A stretch of DNA of 64,000 nucleotides, from NCBI RefSeq assembly GCF_008711325.1, contig NZ_VXDB01000015.1, positions 62,001 through 126,000 of the forward strand, written 5' to 3'. Shown one piece after another: positions 30,208-39,646 of the stretch. The first letter of the stretch is position 1; the number at the start of each line of letters is the position of its first letter. Below the pieces are notes generated by a model, which saw nothing but the letters and a program-made list of their open reading frames with translations, was not told the origin of the DNA and did no database searches. The translations under genes were made by a program, and so were the position numbers. This stretch comes from Roseibium sediminis. Lineage in GTDB: Bacteria; Pseudomonadota; Alphaproteobacteria; Rhizobiales; Stappiaceae.

Positions 30208-33200
30208 CTGAACTCCTTTTTCATCACTTTGGGTGTTACGATTATTCTGGTGCTTGTCGGAGCGCTGGTTGGTCCGTTCTTCATCGACTGGACCCTGTAT
30301 AGATCCACATTCGAAACCTATGCCGAACAGGTGCTTGGGCATCCGGTTACCGTGCTTGGCGAGGCGGACATGCGCCTGCTGCCAGCTCCTTCCATCACCT
30401 TTTCCGATGTGCGGGTCGGTCCGTCCGAAAATCCGTTGCTGGTCGTCTCCCGCTTCCAGATGCAGGTGGAACTGCCTCCGCTTTTGAAGGGGGAGGTGAA
30501 GGTGCAGGACCTTCGCCTCGATAGACCGCATCTTCAGCTTTCGCTCGATGAGGAAGGGCGGCTTGACTGGCTCACCTCGATGCCAGACCACGGGATGCTG
30601 GCGAAAGTGAATGCGGATGATGTTGCCTTTGAAAGCGTAACCATAACCAACGGCGCCATTTCTATCGTTGATGCACGCTCCGGTGACGTCTTCCGGTTTG
30701 AGAACGGCAACCTGTCATTGAGTGCGCGCAGCCTTGCCGGGCCTTTCAAGATCGACGGCAGCATTTCGCATGAACGGTCTCCCTATTCTGTGGAACTGGC
30801 CACAGGCAGGCTGCAGGAAGACGGCGCTATCCGCGTCAAGGGCCGGGTCACGCCGAGCCAGTATCCGGTTGATCTTTCCCTCGACGGGCTGGTGTCGCAT
30901 GAAGACGCTGCCCCCCGGTTCGAGGGCGGGTTTGATGTTGCCTCCATTCAGGCTCCGGAGGCTGTCGACAATGCCTGGACGATGACCGGTCAGCTGGCTG
31001 CTGACATGACCCGGTTCGAAGTGCCCGAATTCGAATTTCATTTCGGCCCGCAGGAACGGCAGTTGTCACTGACCGGTACGGCCGATCTGGTCTATTCCGG
31101 TGATCGCAGGTTCGAGGTCCGGGCAACGTCCAAACAGGTGGATCTGGATCGACTGCTTGGGGGCGGCCCGGCATCACCGGTCAATCTGAAATCGACGTCG
31201 GAAGCAGTTCTGACCGCACTGGCCAACATCCCTGTCCCGCCGATCAAGGGAGCAATCAGTCTGGATGTGCCGGCTGTCGTTGCCGGTGGCGGGCTGACGC
31301 AGGATGTGCGTCTTGACCTTGAAACCATGCTTGGTGGTTGGCGTATCGCGCGCCTTGCAGCGAGGGCTCCCGGGCGCACGGTCATTGCCACGCAGGGGGA
31401 CCTCGTTGTCGGGTCCAACATGACCTATAGCGGCAATGTCTCGCTAAGTTCCCAACAGCCGGGCGCGTTTGTCGGCTGGTGGCGGCATTCGGGTACGGGT
31501 GCGACCACCTTGCAGCCTATCGACATGGAAGGGCGTCTGACTGTCATTCCCGGCGGCTACGCGTTGGAAAACCTGCGCCTTGGTCTCAATGGGGCAAAGG
31601 CGGAAGGGTCGCTGTCCTATCGCACGCGGACTAATGGCAGCCCGGTCTTCGCAATACATCTCAATGCCGATCAGCTTGATCTCAATGAGCTGATCCTTCT
31701 GGGCAAGGCAGTTCAGGGCGAGGAACTTGGGCTTCGGGGAGTTTCGGAGCGGGCGAGCATCCTGTCCGACCTTGAGGTTTCCGCCCGCATTCAATCTGAC
31801 GAACTGCTGATTGGCGACGTGCAGGGCAAAAACATCGGGATCGAGGCGTCCTATGCCGATGGTGATGTCCGTATCGATCGTCTGTTCGCGGGGGATCTGG
31901 CCGGTGCGGAAGTAGATGTAAAAGGCGGCGTCAACAACATCACCGAAACCCCACAGGGCAGCCTTTCCGGCTCGCTGGTTGCTTCGGATCTTGGCGGTCT
32001 GGTGGGGCTCTTGAAATCGGTTTTCCCGGACTCCGGTATTGTTGAACGGGTAAAGGCCGCAGCTCCCTATCTCGTGCCTGCCCGGTTCAAGGCTGACTTC
32101 ACGGCGCAGGCAAACGACGACAAAAGTGACGTTTTCATCGATCTGGACGGTGAAGCGGGCGAGGCCATGGTTACGGTATCCGGCCAACTGTCCGGCAGAA
32201 CGGATGCCTGGAGAGAGGCGAATGTCGGTCTGGAGCTGAACCTGTCGGGTCCCGATGGCGGAACCTTGCTGCGCCAGCTCGGCTTTGATGTGCTGCCGGT
32301 CGATAACCTTGGCGAAGGGCATGTCCGGCTGACTGCACGCGGGAAGCCGCAAACCGGTCTCGACATTGATCTCGATGCCGGGTCAGCGGCGGCTCGTGTT
32401 GCGGCCAATGGGACACTGCGTCTTGAGGAAGGCAAGTCTGGCGCATACGAGTTGCGCGTGAAGGCGGAAACCGCTGATCTGGCGCCGGTCGCACTTCTGG
32501 CCGGACGGGTGTTGCCGATCATGGGCGGTGGTATTCCGGTCGACCTCAGCTTTGATGTGTCTGGCAATGGCGAAAAACTGTCGCTGTCAGCAATCGAGGG
32601 CGCTGTATCTGGCGTCACCATAGAAGGGTCGATTGCTGGAAACCTGGAACCGTTGGTGAGCGAAACCAGTCGGCGTTTTACCGGCGATCTTACGGTCTCC
32701 GACCTTGATTTACGTGTCCTGTCGGAAGCTATCCTCGGACCTGACCAATGGTTCTCCGCGGGAGACGGGTCTTCCATCTGGCCGAGTGTGGCATTCGGTT
32801 CGCCGCTTCTGTCGGATATCGACCTGACGCTTCAGGTGAAGAGTGACAGATTTCAGGTCGCGGAGGGGTTGGAGATCGCAAACACCTCGTCCGAATTGCG
32901 CCTGACGCCCATGATGTTGCGTCTCGACGGCATCAACGGACAGTTTGCCAGCGGCGAGCTGACAGGCGCGCTTGCTGTTCGCCGGTCGGATGCGGAAGGC
33001 GCCTTGTCCGGGCGGATCAAGCTGCAGGGGGCTGATATTCGCCGCCTAGTATGGACCCGCAACGCACGTCCGGTCGCGACCGGCCTCATGGATCTCTATC
33101 TTGAGTTCGACGGGGCAGGGCGGTCCATTTCAGCCATCGTGTCGGGCCTCAATGGCGGCGGTACGGTCAGTATTCATGATGGCGAATTGCGTGGGCTGAA

Positions 33201-34344
33201 CCCAAAGGCTTTCGATCTGGTCATCCGCGCGGCAGATGCCGGGCTTGAGCTGGAAGATGATCGGATCAAGGAGGCGTTTCTCAGCCACATGGAGGCGGGG
33301 AACCTGTCCTTTTCGAAGTTGGAAGGAAACCTGTCTCTGCTCGGCGGCAGGATCAGCGCGCGCAACATCGTGGTCGATGCAGCGGATGCAGAGATCTTCG
33401 GCTCTGTCGAGGCAGACCTGAATACATGGATGCTGGACAGCGATGTCTCCATTCGTATTGATCCGGGCGAGAATGCCGTAACGGGCGCCGAGCCTCAGGT
33501 GGGGCTGCTTTTTGTCGGATCGCTGGATGAACCGGAACGGGTTGTCGACATTGCGCCGTTCTCAGCGTTCCTCACGCTCAGGGCCTTCGATCTTGAAGTT
33601 CGGCGCGTCGAGCGACTTCAGGCTGAAATCCTTGAGCGCGACCGGTTGCTGCGCGAGTTGAAGCGCTACCGCGAAGAAGATCGCAGGGTTGAAGAAGCAG
33701 CAGCCGCCGAAGCTGCCCGAAAAGCTGCGGAAGAGGCTGCTGGTCCGTCGGGAGAAGGCACGCCGGCAAATGGAGCTGCGGTAGACGGGGAAACAACAGA
33801 GCCGACACCGCCGCCTGTTTCACCTGAACAACGGCAGGGAAATCTGAGCGCCCCGGTGGTACCAGCGGCAGCGGCCCCTTTGGATGAGGCATCCAATCAG
33901 GCTGGTGTTGAACAGCCGCAAGCTGCGGAAAATGACACGGCTTCCCTGCCAGAAGCGCCCGCGCCGACATCGGCAGATGAGTTCAGTTCCCAAATCAAGA
34001 GTGCACTGGAGGCTGCCAGGGCCAGAGAAGCGGCGGCTGCACAGGCAGCCGAGCCCGCGCAGACACCGGAACAGGCAGCGACCACGAGCGAGCTTCCGCC
34101 ATTGTCGTCTCCTCAGACAATTGACGAGCTGCTAACGCTGGACCTCAGGACCACGCCATCTGCGCCATCTTCCTCCGGGACCGGAAGCGATGCAGATCTT
34201 TTCTCGCCAAACGGAACACGGCAGGCTACACCGCAGCGCATTCGTTCAACCCAGCCTGCGCCAAGAGCCACGCGTTCCGAGCCGCAGTTCATCCAGCTGC
34301 CAAATGGGTTGGTGAGAGAAAATCCGAACTGGTCAGGAAACTGA
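30208..34344 (+). CDS. AsmA-family outer membrane biogenesis protein, probable CTG start
   Basis: 1378 residues. AsmA-like proteins are anchored in the inner membrane by one N-terminal helix and span the periplasm as long beta-rich bridges thought to move lipids to the outer membrane. The N-terminal helix is SFFITLGVTIILVLVGALVG and the AsmA domain follows (LGHPVTVLGEADMRLLPAPS). The AsmA C-terminal region is at about 850-1120 (FDGAGRSISAIVSGLNGGGT). A coiled coil (VERLQAEILERDRLLRELKR) and a long Ala/Pro/Glu-rich tail end it. CTG at 30208 has AAAGGAG seven bases upstream and keeps the whole anchor. The first conventional start is TTG at 30229, which would trim it. Confidence 0.88.
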   Translation: MNSFFITLGVTIILVLVGALVGPFFIDWTLYRSTFETYAEQVLGHPVTVLGEADMRLLPAPSITFSDVRVGPSENPLLVVSRFQMQVELPPLLKGEVKVQDLRLDRPHLQLSLDEEGRLDWLTSMPDHGMLAKVNADDVAFESVTITNGAISIVDARSGDVFRFENGNLSLSARSLAGPFKIDGSISHERSPYSVELATGRLQEDGAIRVKGRVTPSQYPVDLSLDGLVSHEDAAPRFEGGFDVASIQAPEAVDNAWTMTGQLAADMTRFEVPEFEFHFGPQERQLSLTGTADLVYSGDRRFEVRATSKQVDLDRLLGGGPASPVNLKSTSEAVLTALANIPVPPIKGAISLDVPAVVAGGGLTQDVRLDLETMLGGWRIARLAARAPGRTVIATQGDLVVGSNMTYSGNVSLSSQQPGAFVGWWRHSGTGATTLQPIDMEGRLTVIPGGYALENLRLGLNGAKAEGSLSYRTRTNGSPVFAIHLNADQLDLNELILLGKAVQGEELGLRGVSERASILSDLEVSARIQSDELLIGDVQGKNIGIEASYADGDVRIDRLFAGDLAGAEVDVKGGVNNITETPQGSLSGSLVASDLGGLVGLLKSVFPDSGIVERVKAAAPYLVPARFKADFTAQANDDKSDVFIDLDGEAGEAMVTVSGQLSGRTDAWREANVGLELNLSGPDGGTLLRQLGFDVLPVDNLGEGHVRLTARGKPQTGLDIDLDAGSAAARVAANGTLRLEEGKSGAYELRVKAETADLAPVALLAGRVLPIMGGGIPVDLSFDVSGNGEKLSLSAIEGAVSGVTIEGSIAGNLEPLVSETSRRFTGDLTVSDLDLRVLSEAILGPDQWFSAGDGSSIWPSVAFGSPLLSDIDLTLQVKSDRFQVAEGLEIANTSSELRLTPMMLRLDGINGQFASGELTGALAVRRSDAEGALSGRIKLQGADIRRLVWTRNARPVATGLMDLYLEFDGAGRSISAIVSGLNGGGTVSIHDGELRGLNPKAFDLVIRAADAGLELEDDRIKEAFLSHMEAGNLSFSKLEGNLSLLGGRISARNIVVDAADAEIFGSVEADLNTWMLDSDVSIRIDPGENAVTGAEPQVGLLFVGSLDEPERVVDIAPFSAFLTLRAFDLEVRRVERLQAEILERDRLLRELKRYREEDRRVEEAAAAEAARKAAEEAAGPSGEGTPANGAAVDGETTEPTPPPVSPEQRQGNLSAPVVPAAAAPLDEASNQAGVEQPQAAENDTASLPEAPAPTSADEFSSQIKSALEAARAREAAAAQAAEPAQTPEQAATTSELPPLSSPQTIDELLTLDLRTTPSAPSSSGTGSDADLFSPNGTRQATPQRIRSTQPAPRATRSEPQFIQLPNGLVRENPNWSGN

Positions 34345-34361
34345 CGCCCCCGGAGAGGCGA

Positions 34362-34595
34362 TCAGGAGGCCGTCTGATCTGAAAGGCGCTGGCGCAACTG
34401 GGTCAATGCCCAGACGCGCATGACGGAAGACAGGGAGTCATCGGGATCGCGCTCGGCGTCAATTTCGGCAATCAATCCTGAAACTGAAACGTCTTTCAGG
34501 CCAGCCACCTCATCGACGACCTGCCAGAACTCTGCTTCCAGGGCCAGACTCGTGCGGTGCCCGTTGAGGGTGAAGGAGCGCTTGATCAAAGGCAC
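34362..34595 (-). CDS. ribbon-helix-helix protein (RHH_4 type)
   Basis: 77 residues. The N-terminal strand-helix-helix pattern (KRSFTLNGHRTSLALEAEFWQVVDE, then SVSGLIAEIDAER) matches the RHH_4 ribbon-helix-helix family of small DNA-binding proteins found across Rhizobiales. The start is GTG at 34595, six bases after the DUF4169 stop, so it is last in the sspB operon. Targets are unknown. A second RHH_4 protein lies at 63452. Confidence 0.85.
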   Translation of the reverse strand: MPLIKRSFTLNGHRTSLALEAEFWQVVDEVAGLKDVSVSGLIAEIDAERDPDDSLSSVMRVWALTQLRQRLSDQTAS

Positions 34596-34601
34596 CGTTG
34601 C

Positions 34602-34805
34602 CTAGTCCGCCTTGTCAGCATCATCACCTCGGTCGAGGAGATGGCCGTCAACGGACTTGTGGAGCTTTTCAATCGAGGTACGGGAGGCTTGTTTTTCGGC
34701 CTTGGTGCGGCCGAAAGCAACACGGTTTTCTTCTGCCTTCGCCTCTTTTTCGGCCCGGTTCTTGCGCTTGCGGGCCTGACGCAGATTAACCACTTCGCCG
34801 GTCAT
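34602..34805 (-). CDS. DUF4169 small charged protein
   Basis: 67 residues, very rich in Lys, Arg and Glu (VVNLRQARKRKNRAEKEAKA) and probably one long helix. The pattern fits DUF4169, a family of unknown function that sits between sspB and an RHH gene in many Rhizobiales. It follows sspB by 20 bases and precedes the RHH gene by six, so the three are co-transcribed. No membrane or signal segment. Confidence 0.83.
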   Translation of the reverse strand: MTGEVVNLRQARKRKNRAEKEAKAEENRVAFGRTKAEKQASRTSIEKLHKSVDGHLLDRGDDADKAD

Positions 34806-34825
34806 GATGACCTCTCCCGTGGTCC

Positions 34826-35410
34826 TCAGGTCTTTTTGCGGAACGCGTCGAGGGAAACGACTTCCCCACCGCCTTCGGATGGCTTGTCGGGTGCGTTGCC
34901 ATTGTCGCCGGATGCAGATGCAGTCTTGTCCTGATCGGTGCCGCCGGTGATGCCGATCTGCCCGTGTTCGGAGATGGCATTTTCCGTATCGCGCTCAGCC
35001 TGCGCCAGTTCCTCTACGGCTTCCAGCAGCTCTTCAGGGAGCTCTTCGGCCGTCTTGCCCGGATCGAATTCCAAAGCGAACTGAACAGAGGGATCAAAGA
35101 AGCCCTTGATCGCGGAATAGGGAACCAGCAGCTTTTCCGGAACGCCGCCAAAGGACAGGCCGACCTCGAAGGCGTGCTCGCCGATCGCCAGATCCCAGAA
35201 CTGGTGCTGCAGAACGATTGTCATTTCCTGCGGGTAGCGTTCTTTTAGTCGCTGCGAGATGCGGACGCCCGGCGCCGTGGTCTCGAATGCGATATAAAAA
35301 TGATGTTCGCCCGGAAGTCCGGTGCGTCCAACCTCTGCCAGGATCTTTTTCACCGCTCCGCGAAGGGCGTCCTGAATGAGGATGTCGTATCGGAGGAGAT
35401 CTTCTGCCAT
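34826..35410 (-). CDS. sspB: SspB-family ClpXP adaptor
   Basis: 194 residues. SspB binds the ssrA tag and hands tagged proteins to the ClpXP protease. The conserved folded domain occupies about 1-125 (LRYDILIQDALRGAVKKIL, HHFYIAFETTAPGV, VLQHQFWDL, FGGVPEKLLVPYSAIKGFFDP). A long acidic, flexible linker follows, then a short conserved tail EVVSLDAFRKK, which in alphaproteobacterial SspB docks on ClpX. It is the first gene of the sspB-DUF4169-RHH operon. It lies directly downstream of ssrA on the same strand, so tag source and tag reader are neighbours. Confidence 0.93.
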   Translation of the reverse strand: MAEDLLRYDILIQDALRGAVKKILAEVGRTGLPGEHHFYIAFETTAPGVRISQRLKERYPQEMTIVLQHQFWDLAIGEHAFEVGLSFGGVPEKLLVPYSAIKGFFDPSVQFALEFDPGKTAEELPEELLEAVEELAQAERDTENAISEHGQIGITGGTDQDKTASASGDNGNAPDKPSEGGGEVVSLDAFRKKT

Positions 35411-35475
35411 CTGCTCGACGCTGTTGCCTTGTCATTGTCTGCAAGAATTGTTCAGGCACATTGACCGCAAGAAAC

Positions 35476-35498
35476 CCAAAAGGAAAGACCCCTTTTGG
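35476..35498 (-). terminator. stem-loop between ssrA and sspB, possible terminator
   Basis: Perfect eight-base stem CCAAAAGG/CCTTTTGG (35476-35483 with 35491-35498), seven-base loop, followed on the minus strand by GTTTCTT, a weak T tail. A TATAAT sits just upstream on the minus strand (35511-35516), so the hairpin could end ssrA or lie in the sspB leader. Confidence 0.45.
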
Positions 35499-35549
35499 AC
35501 GAACTCACGCATTATACAACGCTCATGACAAATATCACGAGCGGATGAG

Positions 35550-35885
35550 AGCCAAGTGCCGGGGAAAGTGGAGGCTTCTGTTGCCAGGTGCCTCCGAACC
35601 CCGCCTGAAGGTGCTAACCAACGGGACTTAGTGGACTACCGGGGCTGCATTACGCAGCAACAGCGTTGTCCATAGCATAGTTGTCGTTTGCAACTATAAG
35701 AATAGCCCGATGACGGTGGTACAATGCCGAGCAAAAGTGCAGTCTTTACGCCCTCGTCGATCCTATTTCGCCCCCGCCGAAACCCACTGTTTTTGCTAGG
35801 AAAAGTCCAGTGGGCTTGGGTGGAGGCGCCGGGTACCGCCCCCGGGTCCGATAGGTTTATTGCACAGACCATTTATTGCCATAGC
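35550..35885 (-). ncRNA. ssrA: transfer-messenger RNA, permuted two-piece alphaproteobacterial form
   Basis: On the minus strand the acceptor piece comes first. Its 3' strand CGCCTCC (35828-35822) ends with discriminator A at 35821. A spacer hairpin follows (CCCACTG ... CAGTGGG). The coding piece begins GGGGGCG at 35775, which pairs with CGCCTCC over seven bases. The third pair is G-U (35773 with 35824), the alanyl-tRNA synthetase identity element. The sequence continues GAAATAGGATCGACG, close to the tmRNA 5' consensus. The tag frame (35691-35650) starts at GCA and reads ANDNYAMDNAVAA, then TAA. TGCAC/GTGCA can form helix P2 between pieces. CCA is not encoded cleanly (ACCCA). Outer ends are approximate. 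Confidence 0.93.
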
Positions 35886-36136
35886 TGGCGAACCAGCCCC
35901 CCAGATATAGGCAAGTCAGGCGGCAAAAGGAAGGGGGAGAATTCGACGGCCGGTGGAACAGCATCCGGTTCTTCCACAGGCCGATGGTGGCCTGCGGTGG
36001 AAAACTGCCGCTTTTTGCCAAATGCTGCAGCAGTCAACGGCCTTTGGTCATGAAATCCGCAGTTCAACGGTGACCAGCCGTGCGAGTCGGTTTAGGAATT
36101 CATCTCGGATTGTCTCGAACTTCGAAGCAGATCGCC

Positions 36137-36931
36137 ATGCAGCAATATCTCGACCTGATGCAGAAAGTCCTTGATGAGGGCGTTGACCGCGGAGACCGGA
36201 CCGGAACCGGCACCCGTTCGATCTTCGGCCACCAGATGCGCTTCGACCTTTCGCAGGGCTTTCCGCTGGTCACGACCAAGAAGCTGCATTTGAAGTCGAT
36301 TGTTCACGAGTTGCTGTGGTTCCTGTCGGGCGACACGAACGTGAAGTATCTGCAGGACAATGGTGTGAAGATCTGGGATGAGTGGGCCGATGAAAATGGC
36401 GATCTCGGGCCTGTCTATGGCTATCAGTGGCGTTCGTGGCCGGCACCCGACGGACGCTCGATCGACCAGATCGCCAATCTGCTGCAGATGATCCGGACCA
36501 ATCCGCAAAGTCGCCGTCTGATTGTTTCAGCCTGGAATCCGGCGCTGGTCGACGACATGGCTTTGCCGCCGTGCCATTCGCTGTTCCAGTTTTATGTGGC
36601 GGACGGAAAATTGTCCTGCCAGCTGTATCAGCGGTCTGCGGATATCTTTCTGGGGGTTCCCTTCAACATCGCTTCCTATGCGCTGCTGACGATGATGGTC
36701 GCGCAGGTCACTGGTCTGAAGGCTGGCGATTTTGTTCATTCCTTCGGGGATGCGCATCTGTATCACAATCACTTCGATCAGGCCCGGGAGCAATTGACGC
36801 GCAAGCCGCGCCCGCTGCCGACGATGGCGATCAACCCGAATGTGAACGATCTTTTCGCCTTCCAGTTCGACGATTTCGAACTGTCCGGCTATGACCCTCA
36901 TCCGCATATCAAGGCGCCGATTGCGGTGTAA
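36137..36931 (+). CDS. thyA: thymidylate synthase ThyA
   Basis: 264 residues, the same length as E. coli ThyA. It methylates dUMP to dTMP with methylene-tetrahydrofolate, producing dihydrofolate. Seen: the catalytic cysteine in [12 protein letters not shown], the phosphate-binding [12 protein letters not shown], the [18 protein letters not shown] signature and HLYHNHFDQ. The ATG at 36137 gives the canonical MQQYLDLMQ start; the frame is open further upstream without support. FolA, which recycles its dihydrofolate product, is at 39647. The promoter probably lies in the gap divergent from ssrA. Confidence 0.97.
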   Translation: MQQYLDLMQKVLDEGVDRGDRTGTGTRSIFGHQMRFDLSQGFPLVTTKKLHLKSIVHELLWFLSGDTNVKYLQDNGVKIWDEWADENGDLGPVYGYQWRSWPAPDGRSIDQIANLLQMIRTNPQSRRLIVSAWNPALVDDMALPPCHSLFQFYVADGKLSCQLYQRSADIFLGVPFNIASYALLTMMVAQVTGLKAGDFVHSFGDAHLYHNHFDQAREQLTRKPRPLPTMAINPNVNDLFAFQFDDFELSGYDPHPHIKAPIAV

Positions 36932-36967
36932 CGGTCCATTGGGACGGTATTCTGCGAACTGAAGGGC

Positions 36968-37390
36968 TCAGGCGGCTTTCGGATCAGCGAGCAGGCCTTC
37001 AATGGCGCAAAACAGCTCGCTGTCGCTGACCGGTTTGCAAAGAAAGCCGTCCATGCCGACTTCGAGGCATTTGTCGCGCACCTCATCGTAATTATGTGCA
37101 GTCAGCCCAAGTATCGGGACTTGCGAGAAGTCGGCATCGGAGGCCCTGATCCGCCGGGTTGCCTCAAACCCGTCCATGACCGGCATCGAGACATCCATGA
37201 TCACCAGATCATATGTGTGGCTTCCGATCTGCTCCAGAGCTTCGACACCATTTCTGGCGCAGTCCACGTAACCTGCGTGTTTCTTCAACTTGTGGGTCAG
37301 GACAAGGGTGTTGGTTGCGTTGTCTTCCACGAGCAACAGCCTGCGCGTGCTGTGAGTTGGGGTGGGAGTAAGGGTCAGATGATCAGTCAT
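36968..37390 (-). CDS. single-domain response regulator (CheY-like receiver)
   Basis: 140 residues: a short Thr/Pro-rich N-terminus and one receiver domain (RRLLLVEDNATNTLVL; phosphoacceptor D66 in LVIMDVSMPVMDGFEATRRI; LCKPVSDSEL). There is no output domain, so it may relay phosphate or bind a partner protein. The ATG lies inside the last codons of the kinase gene (eight-base overlap), so it is the partner of that kinase. It resembles the receiver part of hybrid kinases that has become a separate protein. Confidence 0.9.
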   Translation of the reverse strand: MTDHLTLTPTPTHSTRRLLLVEDNATNTLVLTHKLKKHAGYVDCARNGVEALEQIGSHTYDLVIMDVSMPVMDGFEATRRIRASDADFSQVPILGLTAHNYDEVRDKCLEVGMDGFLCKPVSDSELFCAIEGLLADPKAA

Positions 37391-39254
37391 TGCCGTGTTG
37401 CTCCACTTTGACCGGAATAGTGACGTTAAAACGGGTGCCCACACCCTGCTTGCTTTCATAACTGATTTCGCCATTCATCAGCATGACCAGCCGCCGGGAT
37501 ATGGCCAGTCCCAGTCCGCTTCCCTCATGTTGTCGGGAATAGGAATTGTCGCCCTGGCTGAATTCCTCGAAGATGCGATCCTCCGTTTCCTTGGGAATCC
37601 CGATGCCGGTATCGGTGACTGAAAATGTCAGCATTCCCGTGACGGGGCCGGTCGGGTCGTACCGCGTATTGACGGTGACACTTCCGCTGTCGGTGAACTT
37701 GATTGCATTGCCGACGATGTTGAACAGGATCTGCCGTGTCCTTTGCAGGTCGCCGGTAACGATTTCGGGCAGTAGCTCATCATGCTCGCATGTCAGATCG
37801 AGTGCCTTGGCCTTTGCCGCAGGCAGGAAGAGGGAAGATACCTCATCCAACAACGCATGAAGGTCGAATGGGGTGGATTGAATCCGCAAAGTGCCGGCGT
37901 CGAGCCTGGAAAAGTCGAGAATGTCATTGACGATGTTCAAGAGCCCGTTGACCGTTGCGCGTGACAGATCGATGTAGCCGCGCTGATCAGACTCCAGACG
38001 GGTTTCCTCCAGAATATCCAGCAGGCCCATGACGCCAGTGACAGGCGTACGGATTTCGTGACTCATCATGGCCATGAATTGCGACTTGGCCTTGCTGCCT
38101 GCCTCGGCTTTTGCAAGGGCCGTGGAAAGCTTGGCGGACTGCTGATCCAGTTCGTCCACCATGCTGTCCAGTTCATTGCCCAAAGCGCGCAGCTCAACCG
38201 GTGCATGCTGGATGGCAAAGCCTGTTCGTGCCTTCAGATTTCCTGCAGACACTTTCTTTGCGGTTGCCACCAGCTGTGAGACCGGGTTGGAAAGGATGCT
38301 GGAGAGCCACCAGCTGACGACGATGGCCAAGAGGATTTCCACCGCTCCAAACAAGATGCCCGCCAGCTGTACTTCCCGTGCGTGGAGTACAAGCTCTTCT
38401 GTTGGCTGGGGCACCATGACACCCCAGCCCGTTTGCGGGACAAAGGTGAAGCCGGCGATCATGTCGGCCTTCATGGGCGGGGAATAGAATTCAGCCACGC
38501 CTGTTTCCCTTGCCATCATCTTCTGGACGATGGAAATTTTCGACGCGTCCTTGGAGTCCGCCTGCCACTGCGGGTTCGGATGGGCAACCACCTTGCCTCG
38601 AGCGTCCACGATCATGGCGTGACCGCGCACTCCAAAGGCTATCGACTTTTGCACCTGATCGACATAGCGGGGAGACAAGGGGGCCAGAAGCAACCGATCG
38701 TCACTCAGCTTCCTGACGACATAGAAATGGGGTTTCCCGTTCAGTTTCTCGATGCCGGAAAAGGCAACCTTGCCGCTTGAGGCATCGGCCAACTGGCGTA
38801 ACTCTCCGATCAAGCCCTGTTCCGGCAAGAGAATATTGCCCCCTTGTTGCGATTGCTCGGGAATGATCTGGTTGTACCTGTCCAGAACCGTGACGTAGAC
38901 AATGTCGAGGTCGTTAAGTGCTGCTTCTGTCAGTCGGACGCGATCTCCGGCTTCCAGTTCCTCGGCTCTGGATCTGATGAAACTCTCGATATCCATGACA
39001 TAGCGGGAAAGTGCCATGGAGAGGTTCTGAGCTACGATCAGGTGTTTTTGTTCCACGGCCTCGAACTCCTTTTCGACCGCAGAACGCTCGAGCCAGATGG
39101 TAAGGCCGAGAATCGGCATCGCTGACACGAAGACCATTGCGGCGAACAGCCAGAGTCGAAAACTGGAAAACGTCGTTCTGAACGGCGTTTTCAGATCTGA
39201 GCCCGTGTAGGACGCGTAGTCTTCTTCAGTTACTGGAATTGGAGTATCGGTCAC
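37383..39254 (-). CDS. membrane sensor histidine kinase with periplasmic Cache-like domain
   Basis: 623 residues. TM1 is at about 32-52 and a large periplasmic domain at 53-297 looks like a double Cache sensor (HAMIVDARGKVVAHPNPQW; GFTFVPQTGWGVMVPQPTEE). TM2 is at about 298-320 and HAMP follows. The HisKA motif FMAMMSHEIRTPVTG has phospho-His 399. The HATPase domain has NIVGNAIKFTDSG, DTGIGIP and GSGLGLAISRRLV. The C-terminal end matches the core of hybrid kinases; the receiver is supplied by the overlapping next gene. Cache domains usually bind small organic ligands such as carboxylates or amino acids; the ligand here is unknown. Confidence 0.92.
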   Translation of the reverse strand: MTDTPIPVTEEDYASYTGSDLKTPFRTTFSSFRLWLFAAMVFVSAMPILGLTIWLERSAVEKEFEAVEQKHLIVAQNLSMALSRYVMDIESFIRSRAEELEAGDRVRLTEAALNDLDIVYVTVLDRYNQIIPEQSQQGGNILLPEQGLIGELRQLADASSGKVAFSGIEKLNGKPHFYVVRKLSDDRLLLAPLSPRYVDQVQKSIAFGVRGHAMIVDARGKVVAHPNPQWQADSKDASKISIVQKMMARETGVAEFYSPPMKADMIAGFTFVPQTGWGVMVPQPTEELVLHAREVQLAGILFGAVEILLAIVVSWWLSSILSNPVSQLVATAKKVSAGNLKARTGFAIQHAPVELRALGNELDSMVDELDQQSAKLSTALAKAEAGSKAKSQFMAMMSHEIRTPVTGVMGLLDILEETRLESDQRGYIDLSRATVNGLLNIVNDILDFSRLDAGTLRIQSTPFDLHALLDEVSSLFLPAAKAKALDLTCEHDELLPEIVTGDLQRTRQILFNIVGNAIKFTDSGSVTVNTRYDPTGPVTGMLTFSVTDTGIGIPKETEDRIFEEFSQGDNSYSRQHEGSGLGLAISRRLVMLMNGEISYESKQGVGTRFNVTIPVKVEQHGND

Positions 39255-39646
39255 GCTTCACATCCATCAACCCGATCCCTTGTCGGGTTAAGGAAGCAAG
39301 GAACAAGCCAAGTCCGATTGGTCAAAAAACTGCAGTTTTATCCAGAAATGCAAAGATTCAGCCTCCTCATCTTGCGAAATTGCGAAACCGTGTTTGCAAA
39401 ATGGGAAGGCTTCACCGCAAAATTGCGTGCCAGTCGCTCCAATTTGTGGTTCACACGGTAGGACACTTGGGGAACGGCCAATGCAATGATTGGCAAGACC
39501 TTGAATTTCGTCGAGCATTGTTATTTCTGGTGTTGGAGAAAGTGGTTTGGGCACAGATTTTGAGTTCCGAAATTCGTTGAGACGGTTGTCTTGCAACCCA
39601 AAAGCAATTTCCGGATGCGACCTCGGCAACACCAAGAGCGGATATA
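39255..39646. other. intergenic region between the Cache kinase and folA, no gene seen
   Basis: 392 bases between divergent genes. It must hold both promoters. Small open frames here lack family resemblance and ribosome binding sites. No strong hairpin or repeat is visible. Confidence 0.5.

Noticed and set aside
35636..35872. Open frame of 78 codons on the minus strand
   Set aside because: It runs through the ssrA coding and acceptor pieces; the tag is in another frame and the RNA structure explains the sequence.
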